NCBI GenBank assembly: GCA_017414605.1
Contig: JAFQLG010000064.1
Location: 1 to 6,466, forward strand
Origin: Clostridia bacterium
GTDB taxonomy: Bacteria; Bacillota_A; Clostridia; Oscillospirales; CAG-272
DNA: 6,466 nucleotides
Direction of reading: 5' to 3'
Part shown: piece after piece, positions 1 through 6,466 of the stretch
Layout: each line of letters begins with the position of its first letter
Position numbering within the stretch: position 1 is the first letter of the stretch
Made by a program: the position numbers and the translations under genes
The notes under the pieces: model-generated
Seen by the model: the letters and a program-made list of their open reading frames with translations, nothing else
Told to the model about the DNA's origin: nothing
Database searches by the model: none

Positions 1-1802
1 AGCCCGGAAATAACTATCAGATCTGATATTTCACGCACGTCTATCAGCTTTTCGCCTCTATATATCTCAACACTTGTATAGTCTTCAGTGTTCAGCACGT
101 CTATCTCAACGTCATCTCCGACAAGCCAATTTGCTCGGTCACCCTTGCGCGGAATTATGTCAAGATTGCAGTTGAACGTTTTAGGAGTCTTGTCACAGAC
201 CAGCACAAATGGGATGGTTTCATATTGAGAATCATCAATTTTGCCGTATCGGCAGATAGTAAACTCATCAACAGGGTACTCAGCCAAAAATTTGTCGCGC
301 GTAAACACCCGCTCTCTTACGCCGAACTTGGCAATATCCATTATCGTAACCTTACAAACGTTACCGCAAAGATCTCTCGTTATGCCGGTTACCATAACAA
401 CGTGCCCATTTCCAACTATGCTATCGCCAATCTGAATGGCGCTTACAGACTGATCCTCCAGCACGTGCATATCGGGCACCTGTGTCCATTGATACGTGGT
501 GTACATGCCGTCTATGCCAAGCGCGTAGCTGCAATACGTGCTACACACCGCGCCGTAATAAGTATCTCCGTTAACGTTTCCAAGCTCGCCGATATCCACG
601 GTGTACAAATAACTATGAGGATTCTTAGCCGCCGTAATAAAGGAATAAAGACTGACAAAATTGGGCACGAACAAATTGTCTATGCGCGTTGAGCTATACG
701 GCAACCCCGCATGCATTTTGTGTGACTCTATATCCCCCGTTTGAACGGGAATAACTCCCTCTGTATAAAAATTGAGATTTTTCAGCTGCTTTGCTTTAAG
801 AATAACGTTAAGCATGCCAAAGCTCTTTGGAAGATCGTTCACGTATTCCGTATCCGCCGGTCTACTTGAAAAAGCGAGTATCTCGTTCTCGTTATCAAGG
901 TCGCAGCCCAAAAATGCCAGCTCGTCTATATATATCACTCCGCCGGGAAGAGTCACGCTCTCCATAGAAGAACAGCCCGCAAAAGCGGCATATCCTATGC
1001 TCTTCAGGTTTTGTGCTCCGCCAATGTCAAAGCCTAAAAGTGATTCGCAACCGTAAAACGAATAATCTCCGATCAACTCCAAAAGATTATCCTCCAACAG
1101 TTTGACGTTCTCAAGCTCGTCGCAAAAAGCAAACGTCCAATTATCGATCCTTTCCACTCCGGAAGGAACGGTTATCTCCAAAAGGCTGTCACAACCCAAA
1201 AAGGCGTATTCCTCTATTACACGCACGCTGTCGGAAAGATGTATCTCCTCAAGAGAATCACACCAGGCAAATGCATATGACCCAATGCTTTTAACACACT
1301 CCGGCAGGACTACGTCACAAAGCTTGCTGCAGCCCGAAAAAGCAGAGCCATATATTATCTCGGTGTCGTGATGTATATCCACGCTTTCAATTTCAACTGA
1401 CGCAGCCTTATACAGTATCAGATAGGGATTATACTCGTTTCCGATATACAAAGCATTGTCATATTTAGCATATTCAAGATTGTCGCAACCGTAAAAGGCG
1501 TCCGCACCGATGCTCTCTATCCAGCCGGTGAGCTTTATGGTTTTGAGCTTATCATAGCCTTCAAACGCCGATTCCCCTATCGCTGTAACTCTATCTCCAT
1601 AAGGAGAGATAAGCGGAATGACTATATCCTCATCCTCCGCCTTACCTACTCCGCTTACGTAACAAGTTCCGTCACCGTTTGACTTGAATTCAAGCCCCAC
1701 AGTTCCAAAGCCTGAAACGATAAATTTTATCAAGGCAAGAGCCATAATACACAAAGCCACGGCCGCACACAGGATCGTCAATTTCTTAACGCTTTTTTTC
1801 AT
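1..1802 (-). CDS. Exported BspA-type leucine-rich repeat protein with a papain-like (NlpC/P60-like) cysteine peptidase domain, partial (C-terminus outside window)
   Basis: The frame stays open from an ATG at 1802-1800 to base 1, giving 600 complete codons. The start is set by GGAGG at 1815-1811, eight bases upstream. Residues 1-30 are Lys-rich and then hydrophobic (starts MKKSVKKLTILCAAVALCIM), a signal peptide or membrane anchor. Residues 48-70 (SNGDGTCYVSGVG region) are the usual lead-in to Firmicute BspA repeats. Nine LRR_5-type repeats follow, with A/S/T-F motifs (mostly AFxGC) at residues 79, 102, 154, 177, 200, 223, 248, 273 and 296. Spacing is 23-25 residues except for one insertion between 106 and 154. 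Residues about 361-520 look like a papain-fold peptidase: Cys420-Ser421 in YYGAVCSTYCSYALG, His467 in GNGHVVMVTGI, and Asp489 as possible third residue. Residues 521-600 seem beta-rich. Such proteins usually sit on or outside the cell surface. The substrate (peptidoglycan or protein) cannot be told, and catalysis is inferred from motifs only. Confidence 0.85.
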   Translation of the reverse strand, partial: MKKSVKKLTILCAAVALCIMALALIKFIVSGFGTVGLEFKSNGDGTCYVSGVGKAEDEDIVIPLISPYGDRVTAIGESAFEGYDKLKTIKLTGWIESIGADAFYGCDNLEYAKYDNALYIGNEYNPYLILYKAASVEIESVDIHHDTEIIYGSAFSGCSKLCDVVLPECVKSIGSYAFAWCDSLEEIHLSDSVRVIEEYAFLGCDSLLEITVPSGVERIDNWTFAFCDELENVKLLEDNLLELIGDYSFYGCESLLGFDIGGAQNLKSIGYAAFAGCSSMESVTLPGGVIYIDELAFLGCDLDNENEILAFSSRPADTEYVNDLPKSFGMLNVILKAKQLKNLNFYTEGVIPVQTGDIESHKMHAGLPYSSTRIDNLFVPNFVSLYSFITAAKNPHSYLYTVDIGELGNVNGDTYYGAVCSTYCSYALGIDGMYTTYQWTQVPDMHVLEDQSVSAIQIGDSIVGNGHVVMVTGITRDLCGNVCKVTIMDIAKFGVRERVFTRDKFLAEYPVDEFTICRYGKIDDSQYETIPFVLVCDKTPKTFNCNLDIIPRKGDRANWLVGDDVEIDVLNTEDYTSVEIYRGEKLIDVREISDLIVISG

Positions 1803-1832
1803 AGCTCTTACCTCCTTTTCATTGCTGTTTTT

Positions 1833-1861
1833 ATTATACCAAACAAGTACACGTTTGTCAA
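1833..1861 (-). promoter_or_regulatory. Perfect-consensus SigA promoter of the LRR-peptidase gene
   Basis: On the minus strand TTGACA (1861-1856) and TATAAT (1838-1833) are separated by exactly 17 bases. Transcription should start near 1826, leaving a leader of about 25 bases that holds the GGAGG ribosome binding site. Both hexamers match the housekeeping consensus in every position, so strong expression without an activator is expected. Confidence 0.85.
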
Positions 1862-1873
1862 TGCAATTGGCGC

Positions 1874-1908
1874 AAAACTAAAAGCACTTGCAATGCCTGC
1901 AAGTGCTT
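1874..1908 (-). terminator. Rho-independent terminator of the EamA transporter gene
   Basis: An 11-bp perfect stem (1882-1892 pairs with 1898-1908, AAGCACTTGCA against TGCAAGTGCTT) encloses a 5-base loop. On the minus strand it is followed by TTAGTTTT. It begins seven bases after the transporter's stop codon and lies just upstream of the promoter of the LRR gene, so the two minus-strand genes are separate transcription units. The plus-strand side has no T-run. Confidence 0.85.
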
Positions 1909-1914
1909 ATTCCT

Positions 1915-2811
1915 CTATATGCGTTTTTTGAACTCTATCTGCGACATCACCGTTGCCGAGAACATCAATATACAGCCTATAAGCTCTGCAGGTGAGAGTG
2001 CCTCGTGCAGAATAAGCGCTCCTCCGACAGCGGCAAAAACACCTTCAAGACTCATTATTATTGATGCAACCGTTGGATGCGTATGTTTTTGCCCAACTAT
2101 CTGCAATGTGTAGGCTATGCCGCCTGAAATAAATCCCGAGTATGCGATCGGGATAGTTGCCGCGCATATTCCCTCAATGCTTGGTTGCTCAAAAATAAAT
2201 GCGCATATTATATGCAAAATTGATGCCGCAAGCATCTGAACGGCGCAATACTGTATTCCATCATATTCCTTTGCCAAAAGGTCAAGCGACATTATATGCA
2301 AAGCAAAAAATAAGGAAGAAACAAGCACAAGCACGTCGCCCATGCCCATACTGAAGCTCTCGCCCGTCATACACAAAAGCCAAAGGCCTGCAAGTGCCAC
2401 TCCCATACATATCCAAAGCTTTGCGCCCACTTTTTTTCCGAAAAGCAATCCCAAAACAGGTATTATGAATATATAAACGGTGCTTAAAAAGCCGGCATGT
2501 CCAACCGAGGTGTACTTTATGCCTATCTGCTGAAATCCCGAGGCCAAAAAGAGTATAGCACCCGAGATCGCCGCCCGCCACAAGAGCCCGGGGGCCAAAA
2601 ATGCGCGCGGTAAAGATCTATCCCTCGCCTTGCCGCCAAAATGCACTACTGCGGCAACGGGTATAAGCGTTACGGCGGCGAGCAGCATTCTTGTACCCTG
2701 ATAGGTAAAGGGGCCTATATCGTTCATTGCGTCACTCTGCGCCACAAAAGCAAAACCCCACAAGATTGCCACAAGAAGCAACGTTAAGCTGCCGCGAATG
2801 CTCTTTGACAT
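1915..2811 (-). CDS. EamA-family (DMT superfamily) transporter, 298 aa
   Basis: This is an integral membrane carrier of the drug/metabolite transporter superfamily. Members move small metabolites such as amino acids or their derivatives, and the substrate here cannot be read from sequence. The protein has about ten hydrophobic segments arranged as two EamA repeats (roughly residues 8-147 and 155-293). Family-typical stretches are ILWGFAFVAQSDAM (16-29), the GPFTYQGTR motif after helix 1 (33-41), YTSVGHAGFLSTVYIFIIP (100-118) and, in the second repeat, THPTVASIIMSLEGVFAAVGG. The start is placed at ATG 2811 because AGGGGAGG lies seven bases upstream. An in-frame TTG at 2829 is also open but would lie upstream of that site. 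The C-terminus is short and basic (FKKRI). Length is normal for the family. The gene has its own promoter and terminator and is monocistronic. Confidence 0.9.
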   Translation of the reverse strand: MSKSIRGSLTLLLVAILWGFAFVAQSDAMNDIGPFTYQGTRMLLAAVTLIPVAAVVHFGGKARDRSLPRAFLAPGLLWRAAISGAILFLASGFQQIGIKYTSVGHAGFLSTVYIFIIPVLGLLFGKKVGAKLWICMGVALAGLWLLCMTGESFSMGMGDVLVLVSSLFFALHIMSLDLLAKEYDGIQYCAVQMLAASILHIICAFIFEQPSIEGICAATIPIAYSGFISGGIAYTLQIVGQKHTHPTVASIIMSLEGVFAAVGGALILHEALSPAELIGCILMFSATVMSQIEFKKRI

Positions 2812-2818
2812 ATTATCG

Positions 2819-2826
2819 CCTCCCCT
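2819..2826 (-). promoter_or_regulatory. Ribosome binding site deciding the transporter start
   Basis: AGGGGAGG on the minus strand lies seven bases before ATG 2811. It excludes the in-frame TTG at 2829, which lies upstream of it and would place the Shine-Dalgarno sequence inside the coding region. Confidence 0.8.
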
Positions 2827-2845
2827 CAAAAGTCATAACAAATGT

Positions 2846-2874
2846 ATTCTAACACAGTTTGGCTCTAAAATCAA
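2846..2874 (-). promoter_or_regulatory. SigA-type promoter of the EamA transporter gene
   Basis: On the minus strand TTGATT (2874-2869) and TAGAAT (2851-2846) are 17 bases apart. TGT directly before the -10 fits an extended -10 element. Predicted start of transcription is near 2839, about 28 bases before the start codon. Confidence 0.7.
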
Positions 2875-2903
2875 GGCATTTCGAAGCAAAAAATCTTTTT
2901 CGT

Positions 2904-2933
2904 GAATATCCCACGGGCGCGCGCGCAAATAAT
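2904..2933 (+). promoter_or_regulatory. Possible sporulation-sigma (SigE- or SigG-like) promoter of the coat gene pair
   Basis: No TTGACA/TATAAT pair is visible upstream of the 2967 gene. GAATATC (2904-2910), 15 bases, then CAAATAAT (2926-2933) matches the Bacillus SigE consensus (KMATATT, about 14 bases, CATACAHT) in 6 of 7 and 6 of 8 positions. Read as GAATA-N17-CAAATAA, it also resembles SigG. The spacer contains a run of alternating GC (2917-2926). Transcription would begin near 2939, just before the AAGGAAGG site. This is inference from motifs and the SigE/SigG choice is open. Confidence 0.4.
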
Positions 2934-2950
2934 CACAATGACACAAAAGA

Positions 2951-2958
2951 AAGGAAGG
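2951..2958 (+). promoter_or_regulatory. Ribosome binding site deciding the start of the 59-aa coat-like gene
   Basis: AAGGAAGG lies eight bases before ATG 2967. The frame remains open upstream to about 2859, but that extension has no ribosome binding site and overlaps the divergent promoter region, so the shorter start is chosen. Confidence 0.75.
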
Positions 2959-2966
2959 TATTAAAA

Positions 2967-3146
2967 ATGTCACCCAAAGAATTGCTTTATATCGACGACG
3001 TTTTAGGCCACGAAACCAATATGAAGGCGGCCTGCCAGGACTTTTCCTCAAAGCTGCAAAGCCCGGACCTGCGCAACTTCGTTTCCGAAATAGCGCAAAA
3101 ACACACCCAATGCTTTAGCAAGTTTTACGGTCTTTTGAACGGTTAA
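2967..3146 (+). CDS. Small CotF-related spore protein, 59 aa
   Basis: A 59-residue, probably all-helical protein. Two amphipathic helices are suggested: about residues 4-31 (KELLYIDDVLGHETNMKAAC) and 33-57 (PDLRNFVSEIAQKHTQCFSK). I recognise this pattern from small Clostridia proteins encoded next to CotF-like coat proteins and often labelled hypothetical or spore coat. By size it would be half of a four-helix, ferritin-like bundle, so pairing with itself or with the downstream product is plausible (inference). Glu16, Glu41 and His46 are ferritin-like in kind, but metal binding cannot be claimed. Cys23 and Cys49 might allow cross-linking in a coat. The gene is 12 bases upstream of the second coat gene and clearly in one operon with it. 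Start chosen by AAGGAAGG at 2951-2958. Confidence 0.7.
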   Translation: MSPKELLYIDDVLGHETNMKAACQDFSSKLQSPDLRNFVSEIAQKHTQCFSKFYGLLNG

Positions 3147-3158
3147 GGGAGGATAAAA

Positions 3159-3404
3159 ATGAACGATAAGGAAATTATGACAAGTATCTTAAATGCCGTA
3201 AAGGGCGAATGCGATCTTATGATGCACGGCGCCATCGAATCCTCAACCCCCGCAGTCCATGCGGCGTTTACGCAGGGCTTTAACGATGCACTCTCCTTGC
3301 AGAATCAGATATACGCCAAGATGAGCGCTATGGGCTGGTATCCCGCCGAGGCGGCACAGCAAAATGAGATAACCAAGGTAAGAAACAAATACGCGAATCA
3401 GTAA
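3159..3404 (+). CDS. CotF-like spore coat protein, 81 aa
   Basis: This protein resembles the Coat_F family (CotF of Bacillus), small helical proteins found in the proteinaceous coat of endospores. Recognisable parts are an N-terminal helix (MNDKEIMTSILNAVKGECDL), the stretch MMHGAIESSTPAVHAAF (21-37) ending in a second helix, and the conserved tail QNQIYAKMSAMGWYPAEAA (48-66), where the G-W-Y-P block is the family's most characteristic feature. It is about the length usual for the short clostridial versions, and half the length of full CotF. GGGAGG at 3147-3152, directly after the upstream stop codon, is the ribosome binding site, so translation of the pair is probably coupled. A strong terminator follows seven bases after the stop. 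Its presence argues that the organism forms endospores or descends from a spore former. Confidence 0.8.
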   Translation: MNDKEIMTSILNAVKGECDLMMHGAIESSTPAVHAAFTQGFNDALSLQNQIYAKMSAMGWYPAEAAQQNEITKVRNKYANQ

Positions 3405-3410
3405 AACAAG

Positions 3411-3438
3411 TGGCGGCGAGAACCTCGCCGCCATTTTT
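3411..3438 (+). terminator. Strong Rho-independent terminator between convergent coat and symporter genes
   Basis: A 10-bp perfect GC-rich stem (3411-3420 with 3424-3433, TGGCGGCGAG against CTCGCCGCCA) with a 3-base loop is followed by TTTTT (3434-3438). It ends the coat operon on the plus strand. The symporter's stop codon (3439-3437, minus strand) overlaps the T-run. Read on the minus strand the same hairpin is followed by CTTGTTTT, so it may also stop the symporter transcript. Confidence 0.9.
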
Positions 3439-4774
3439 ATTGCCTGTCAAAAAACCTCTCCGTTTCCTCCTTGACCTCGCGCCGCATAAAGAACAAAACG
3501 GGCAGGTTTATTATCGTCATAATGCCGAGCGAGAGATCGGCGAGCAACCAGACGTATGAGGGCGCGGCAACCGCCCCAATAAACACAAACACCGCAAACG
3601 CTACCACAAATACCGCGCCAAGCCACCGCTTTTTTGAAATATAATGTAAGCTCTCCTTGCCGTAATGCGCCCAGCACACGATAGTTGCAAAGGCGAAAAG
3701 AAAAACCGCTATACACATAAAGTATTCGCTCCATGCGCCAAGCACCGACGAATAAGCCTTTATTGCCATCATCATAGGCTGCTCGGCGTATTGCATCACC
3801 TCGCCACCCGAAAGGATTATTACGATAGCGGTCAGCGTGCAGAGCAAAATGGTGTCAACAAACACCTCAAATATTCCCCAAAAGCCTTGGCGCGCGGGGC
3901 TTTGCGTGTCCGATGCGGCGTGTGCCGTCGGCGCCGTTCCGCAGCCTGCCTCGTTGGACATCAGACCGCGCATCGTCCCTGCCTTCAACTGTCTTGATAT
4001 CAAAAATCCGAATGCTCCTCCCGCAACGCTGCTAAAATTGAATGCGTCCTCAAATATGGTAACAATAGCCAAAGGCACGTCCTTCCACCTCGCCGCTATC
4101 ACCGCCACCGATAAAGCTACGTAGCAAAGCGTCATCAAAGGAACCGTCTTCTCGCAAAATCCGCTTATCCAGCGCGCGTTTCCCGTTATAACAACGATAC
4201 ACAAAAGCGCAACCGCAGTACCGACTATCCAATCCCGAACACCAAAAACACCCGAAAACGACCCCGATACCGCACCGGACTGTATCATACTTCCCATCGT
4301 AACCGAATTGACTATGCAAAGCACTGCAAATGTTGCTCCAAGCACCTTGCCAAGCAGACCTTTTTTGCGCGCGGCGAGGCAATCCTCAATGTAATAGCAT
4401 GCGCCGCCATGGTATTCCCCGCTCTCGCGGTCAACCCTGCGGTGACGTATCGCCAGCACGATCTCGGCATATTTTAATACCATAGCGACAAGCGCAGATA
4501 CCCACATCCAAAAAACCGACCCATAGCCGCCAATAGCTATCGAGGAAGCAACGCCTGCGATATTTCCAACGCCCAAAGTGCCCGCCAGAGCCAAGGTCAC
4601 CGCCCGAAAGGGCGATATTCCCCCCCTGCTCTCGCGCTTGAGCATTCCCCGCACAGTTTTTATCGGATGCCGCACGAAAAACAACTTTAGATAAATGCAA
4701 AAAAATACGCCCGCCGCCAAGAGCATTATAGGCGCAAGAGCGCTGACCACGTTATTACAAAACCATTCAAGCAT
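3437..4774 (-). CDS. Sodium:alanine/amino-acid symporter, AlsT/AgcS family, 445 aa
   Basis: This is a cytoplasmic-membrane cotransporter of the alanine-or-glycine:cation symporter family, which uses the sodium gradient to import alanine, glycine or, in some members, glutamine. The exact substrate is not decidable here. Family signatures are clear: SPFRAVTLALAGTLGVGNIA (54-73, with the GxGNIAG motif around Asn71), GGYGSVFWMW (82-91), HGGACYYIE (122-130) and GLMSNEAGCGTAPTAHAA (270-287). About ten to eleven hydrophobic helices fill the rest, and the C-terminus is charged and cytoplasmic. Length is normal. The start at ATG 4774 keeps the first helix (NVVSALAPIMLLAAGVFFC). Its ribosome binding site is weak (GGAA at 4788-4785, spacing ten), unlike the strong sites elsewhere in the window. 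It is divergent from groES and convergent with the coat genes, hence monocistronic. Confidence 0.93.
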   Translation of the reverse strand: MLEWFCNNVVSALAPIMLLAAGVFFCIYLKLFFVRHPIKTVRGMLKRESRGGISPFRAVTLALAGTLGVGNIAGVASSIAIGGYGSVFWMWVSALVAMVLKYAEIVLAIRHRRVDRESGEYHGGACYYIEDCLAARKKGLLGKVLGATFAVLCIVNSVTMGSMIQSGAVSGSFSGVFGVRDWIVGTAVALLCIVVITGNARWISGFCEKTVPLMTLCYVALSVAVIAARWKDVPLAIVTIFEDAFNFSSVAGGAFGFLISRQLKAGTMRGLMSNEAGCGTAPTAHAASDTQSPARQGFWGIFEVFVDTILLCTLTAIVIILSGGEVMQYAEQPMMMAIKAYSSVLGAWSEYFMCIAVFLFAFATIVCWAHYGKESLHYISKKRWLGAVFVVAFAVFVFIGAVAAPSYVWLLADLSLGIMTIINLPVLFFMRREVKEETERFFDRQ

Positions 4775-4844
4775 ATATCAAACGTTCCGTTCATATAGAT
4801 TTTGGGCAAAAGTACCCTTGTACAATAATATGGAAGTGGCAAGA

Positions 4845-4853
4845 ATTTTAGCA
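4845..4853 (-). promoter_or_regulatory. Tentative extended -10 promoter of the symporter gene
   Basis: On the minus strand TGC TAAAAT (4853-4845) fits an extended -10 element, but the expected -35 place (4873-4868, GGTGGT) does not match TTGACA. Transcription would start about 65 bases before the symporter ATG. No better SigA pair was found in the 261-base divergent region on this strand. Confidence 0.3.
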
Positions 4854-4914
4854 CCCAAGCGCCCAATACCACCCTTCTCTTGTAAAAAATTTAACAATAA
4901 TCTCCTCTAACGTA

Positions 4915-4943
4915 TTGACTTTTGCCTGATATTTTTATATAAT
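4915..4943 (+). promoter_or_regulatory. SigA promoter of the groES-groEL operon
   Basis: TTGACT (4915-4920) and TATAAT (4938-4943) are separated by exactly 17 bases. Transcription should begin near 4950, giving a leader of about 85 bases before groES. Eleven of twelve hexamer positions match the consensus, as expected for an abundant chaperonin that is expressed also without stress. Confidence 0.85.
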
Positions 4944-4952
4944 TATATAGAA

Positions 4953-4981
4953 TGCCCCCAAGTGTAAAAATTGCTTGGGCA
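4953..4981 (+). promoter_or_regulatory. Imperfect inverted repeat at the 5' end of the groESL leader, possible operator or mRNA hairpin
   Basis: CCCAAG (4957-4962) pairs with CTTGGG (4974-4979) across an 11-base A/T-rich centre. The arms can be lengthened by TGCC against GGCA if two C are bulged. The element starts two or three bases after the predicted transcription start, which is where CIRCE operators usually lie, but its sequence does not match CIRCE (TTAGCACTC-N9-GAGTGCTAA). It could be a different operator, a stabilising 5' hairpin, or chance. Confidence 0.4.
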
Positions 4982-5022
4982 GACACTTTAATATATTTTC
5001 TATTTACACATAAACAAACCAT

Positions 5023-5028
5023 AGGAGG
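5023..5028 (+). promoter_or_regulatory. Ribosome binding site deciding the groES start
   Basis: AGGAGG lies seven bases before ATG 5036. The frame is open upstream to an ATG at 4952, but GroES proteins begin with the MTLKPLSNRVV-type strand, so the extension is leader sequence. Confidence 0.9.
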
Positions 5029-5035
5029 TCACAAA

Positions 5036-5320
5036 ATGACACTTAAACCCTTGTCTAACAGAGTAGTTATCAAGTTTGTAGAGGCCGAGGAAAAGACTCA
5101 GTCCGGTATTTTTTTGACGGCGGCGGCACAGGAAAAGCCCCAGATCGCAGAGGTGGTTGCGGTTGGCGCAGGCGCCGTTGTGGACGGCAAGCTCGTTCCA
5201 ATGACGCTTAAGGTCGGCGATAAGGTCATCGTTGGCAAGTATGCCGGCACAACAGTTAAGGTTGACGGTGTAGAATACACCATTCTCTCCGAGGACGACG
5301 TTCTCGCAATAGTTGAATAA
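5036..5320 (+). CDS. groES: Co-chaperonin GroES (10-kDa chaperonin), 94 aa
   Basis: GroES forms a heptameric lid that closes the GroEL folding chamber in the cytoplasm in an ATP-dependent cycle. The 94-residue length is typical. The sequence shows the N-terminal MTLKPLSNRVVIKFVEAEEK strand, the mobile loop region (TQSGIFLTAAAQEKPQ, residues about 21-36) with the Gly-Ile-Phe-Leu hydrophobic contact for GroEL, the VVAVGAGAVVDGK roof segment, and the closing VGDKVIVGKYAGTTVKVDG and SEDDVLAIVE segments. The mobile-loop tripeptide is Ile-Phe-Leu, where many homologues have Ile-Val-Leu or Ile-Val-Ile, a mild variation. The start is fixed by AGGAGG at 5023-5028. The gene is 20 bases upstream of groEL and is driven by the promoter at 4915-4943. 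Confidence 0.97.
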   Translation: MTLKPLSNRVVIKFVEAEEKTQSGIFLTAAAQEKPQIAEVVAVGAGAVVDGKLVPMTLKVGDKVIVGKYAGTTVKVDGVEYTILSEDDVLAIVE

Positions 5321-5334
5321 GCACAAAGGAGTAA

Positions 5335-6466
<1,132 letters not shown>

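Noticed and set aside
225..692. A 155-codon open frame on the plus strand inside the LRR-peptidase gene
   Set aside because: It is antisense to a continuous 600-codon minus-strand frame with clear domains, has no ribosome binding site, and its product has no recognisable features. The other plus-strand frames between 772 and 1881 are rejected for the same reason.
2859..2966. A 36-codon upstream extension of the first coat-like gene
   Set aside because: Its TTG start has no ribosome binding site and lies in the divergent promoter region. AAGGAAGG directly before ATG 2967 gives a product matching the expected size of the family.
2833..3051. A 72-codon minus-strand frame over the coat-like gene
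   Set aside because: It is the complement of the divergent promoter region and the coat gene, has no ribosome binding site, and its product resembles nothing I recognise.
4848..4874. A CIRCE operator starting at TTAGCACCC
   Set aside because: The second arm nine bases downstream (ATACCACCC) does not match GAGTGCTAA, and the site lies upstream of the groES promoter. Only a half-site resemblance remains.
4775..4911. A riboswitch, for example glycine-type, in the symporter leader
   Set aside because: No conserved glycine-aptamer core or terminator/antiterminator pair could be found on the minus strand. Only short, weak self-complementary stretches are present.
4952..5035. An in-frame ATG at 4952 that would extend GroES by 28 residues and could be read as a leaderless start two bases after the predicted transcript start
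   Set aside because: No ribosome binding site precedes it, the extension is unlike any GroES N-terminus, and AGGAGG at 5023-5028 clearly serves ATG 5036.

Overview
The window suggests a spore-forming member of the Firmicutes (class Clostridia), probably a gut-type anaerobe. The evidence is strong AGGAGG-type ribosome binding sites, near-consensus SigA promoters, a GroEL whose residues read like Bacillus/Clostridium GroEL, a pair of small CotF-like spore coat genes, and a BspA-type leucine-rich repeat surface protein of the kind common in gut Clostridia. Base composition looks moderate and even. No insertion sequence, CRISPR array, tRNA, rRNA or phage gene is visible.

Layout. Bases 1-1802 (minus strand) hold the first 600 codons of a large exported protein: an N-terminal hydrophobic signal segment, nine BspA-type leucine-rich repeats, then a domain with a Cys...His arrangement like NlpC/P60 or other papain-like peptidases, and the start of a further beta-rich region that leaves the window at base 1. 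It has its own perfect-consensus SigA promoter, insulated from the next gene by a terminator. Bases 1915-2811 (minus) encode a ten-helix EamA/DMT-family transporter with its own SigA-like promoter. Divergent from it, bases 2967-3404 (plus) carry two tightly spaced small genes (59 and 81 aa) related to spore coat protein CotF. Their upstream DNA has no clear SigA promoter but a plausible sporulation-sigma-like one. A strong hairpin terminator at 3411-3438 separates this operon from a convergent sodium:amino-acid symporter of the AlsT/AgcS family (3437-4774, minus). The last part (plus) is the chaperonin operon: promoter 4915-4943, a leader with an imperfect hairpin at its extreme 5' end, groES (5036-5320) and the first 375 codons of groEL (5341 to the window end).

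The genes form five separately controlled units rather than one pathway: surface protein, exporter/importer, spore coat pair, amino-acid symporter and chaperonin. Most of the window is ordinary chromosome. The points most worth a second look are the LRR-peptidase fusion, the two-gene CotF-like module with its unusual upstream DNA, and the absence of a recognisable CIRCE operator before groES, where a different inverted repeat sits at the predicted transcript start.
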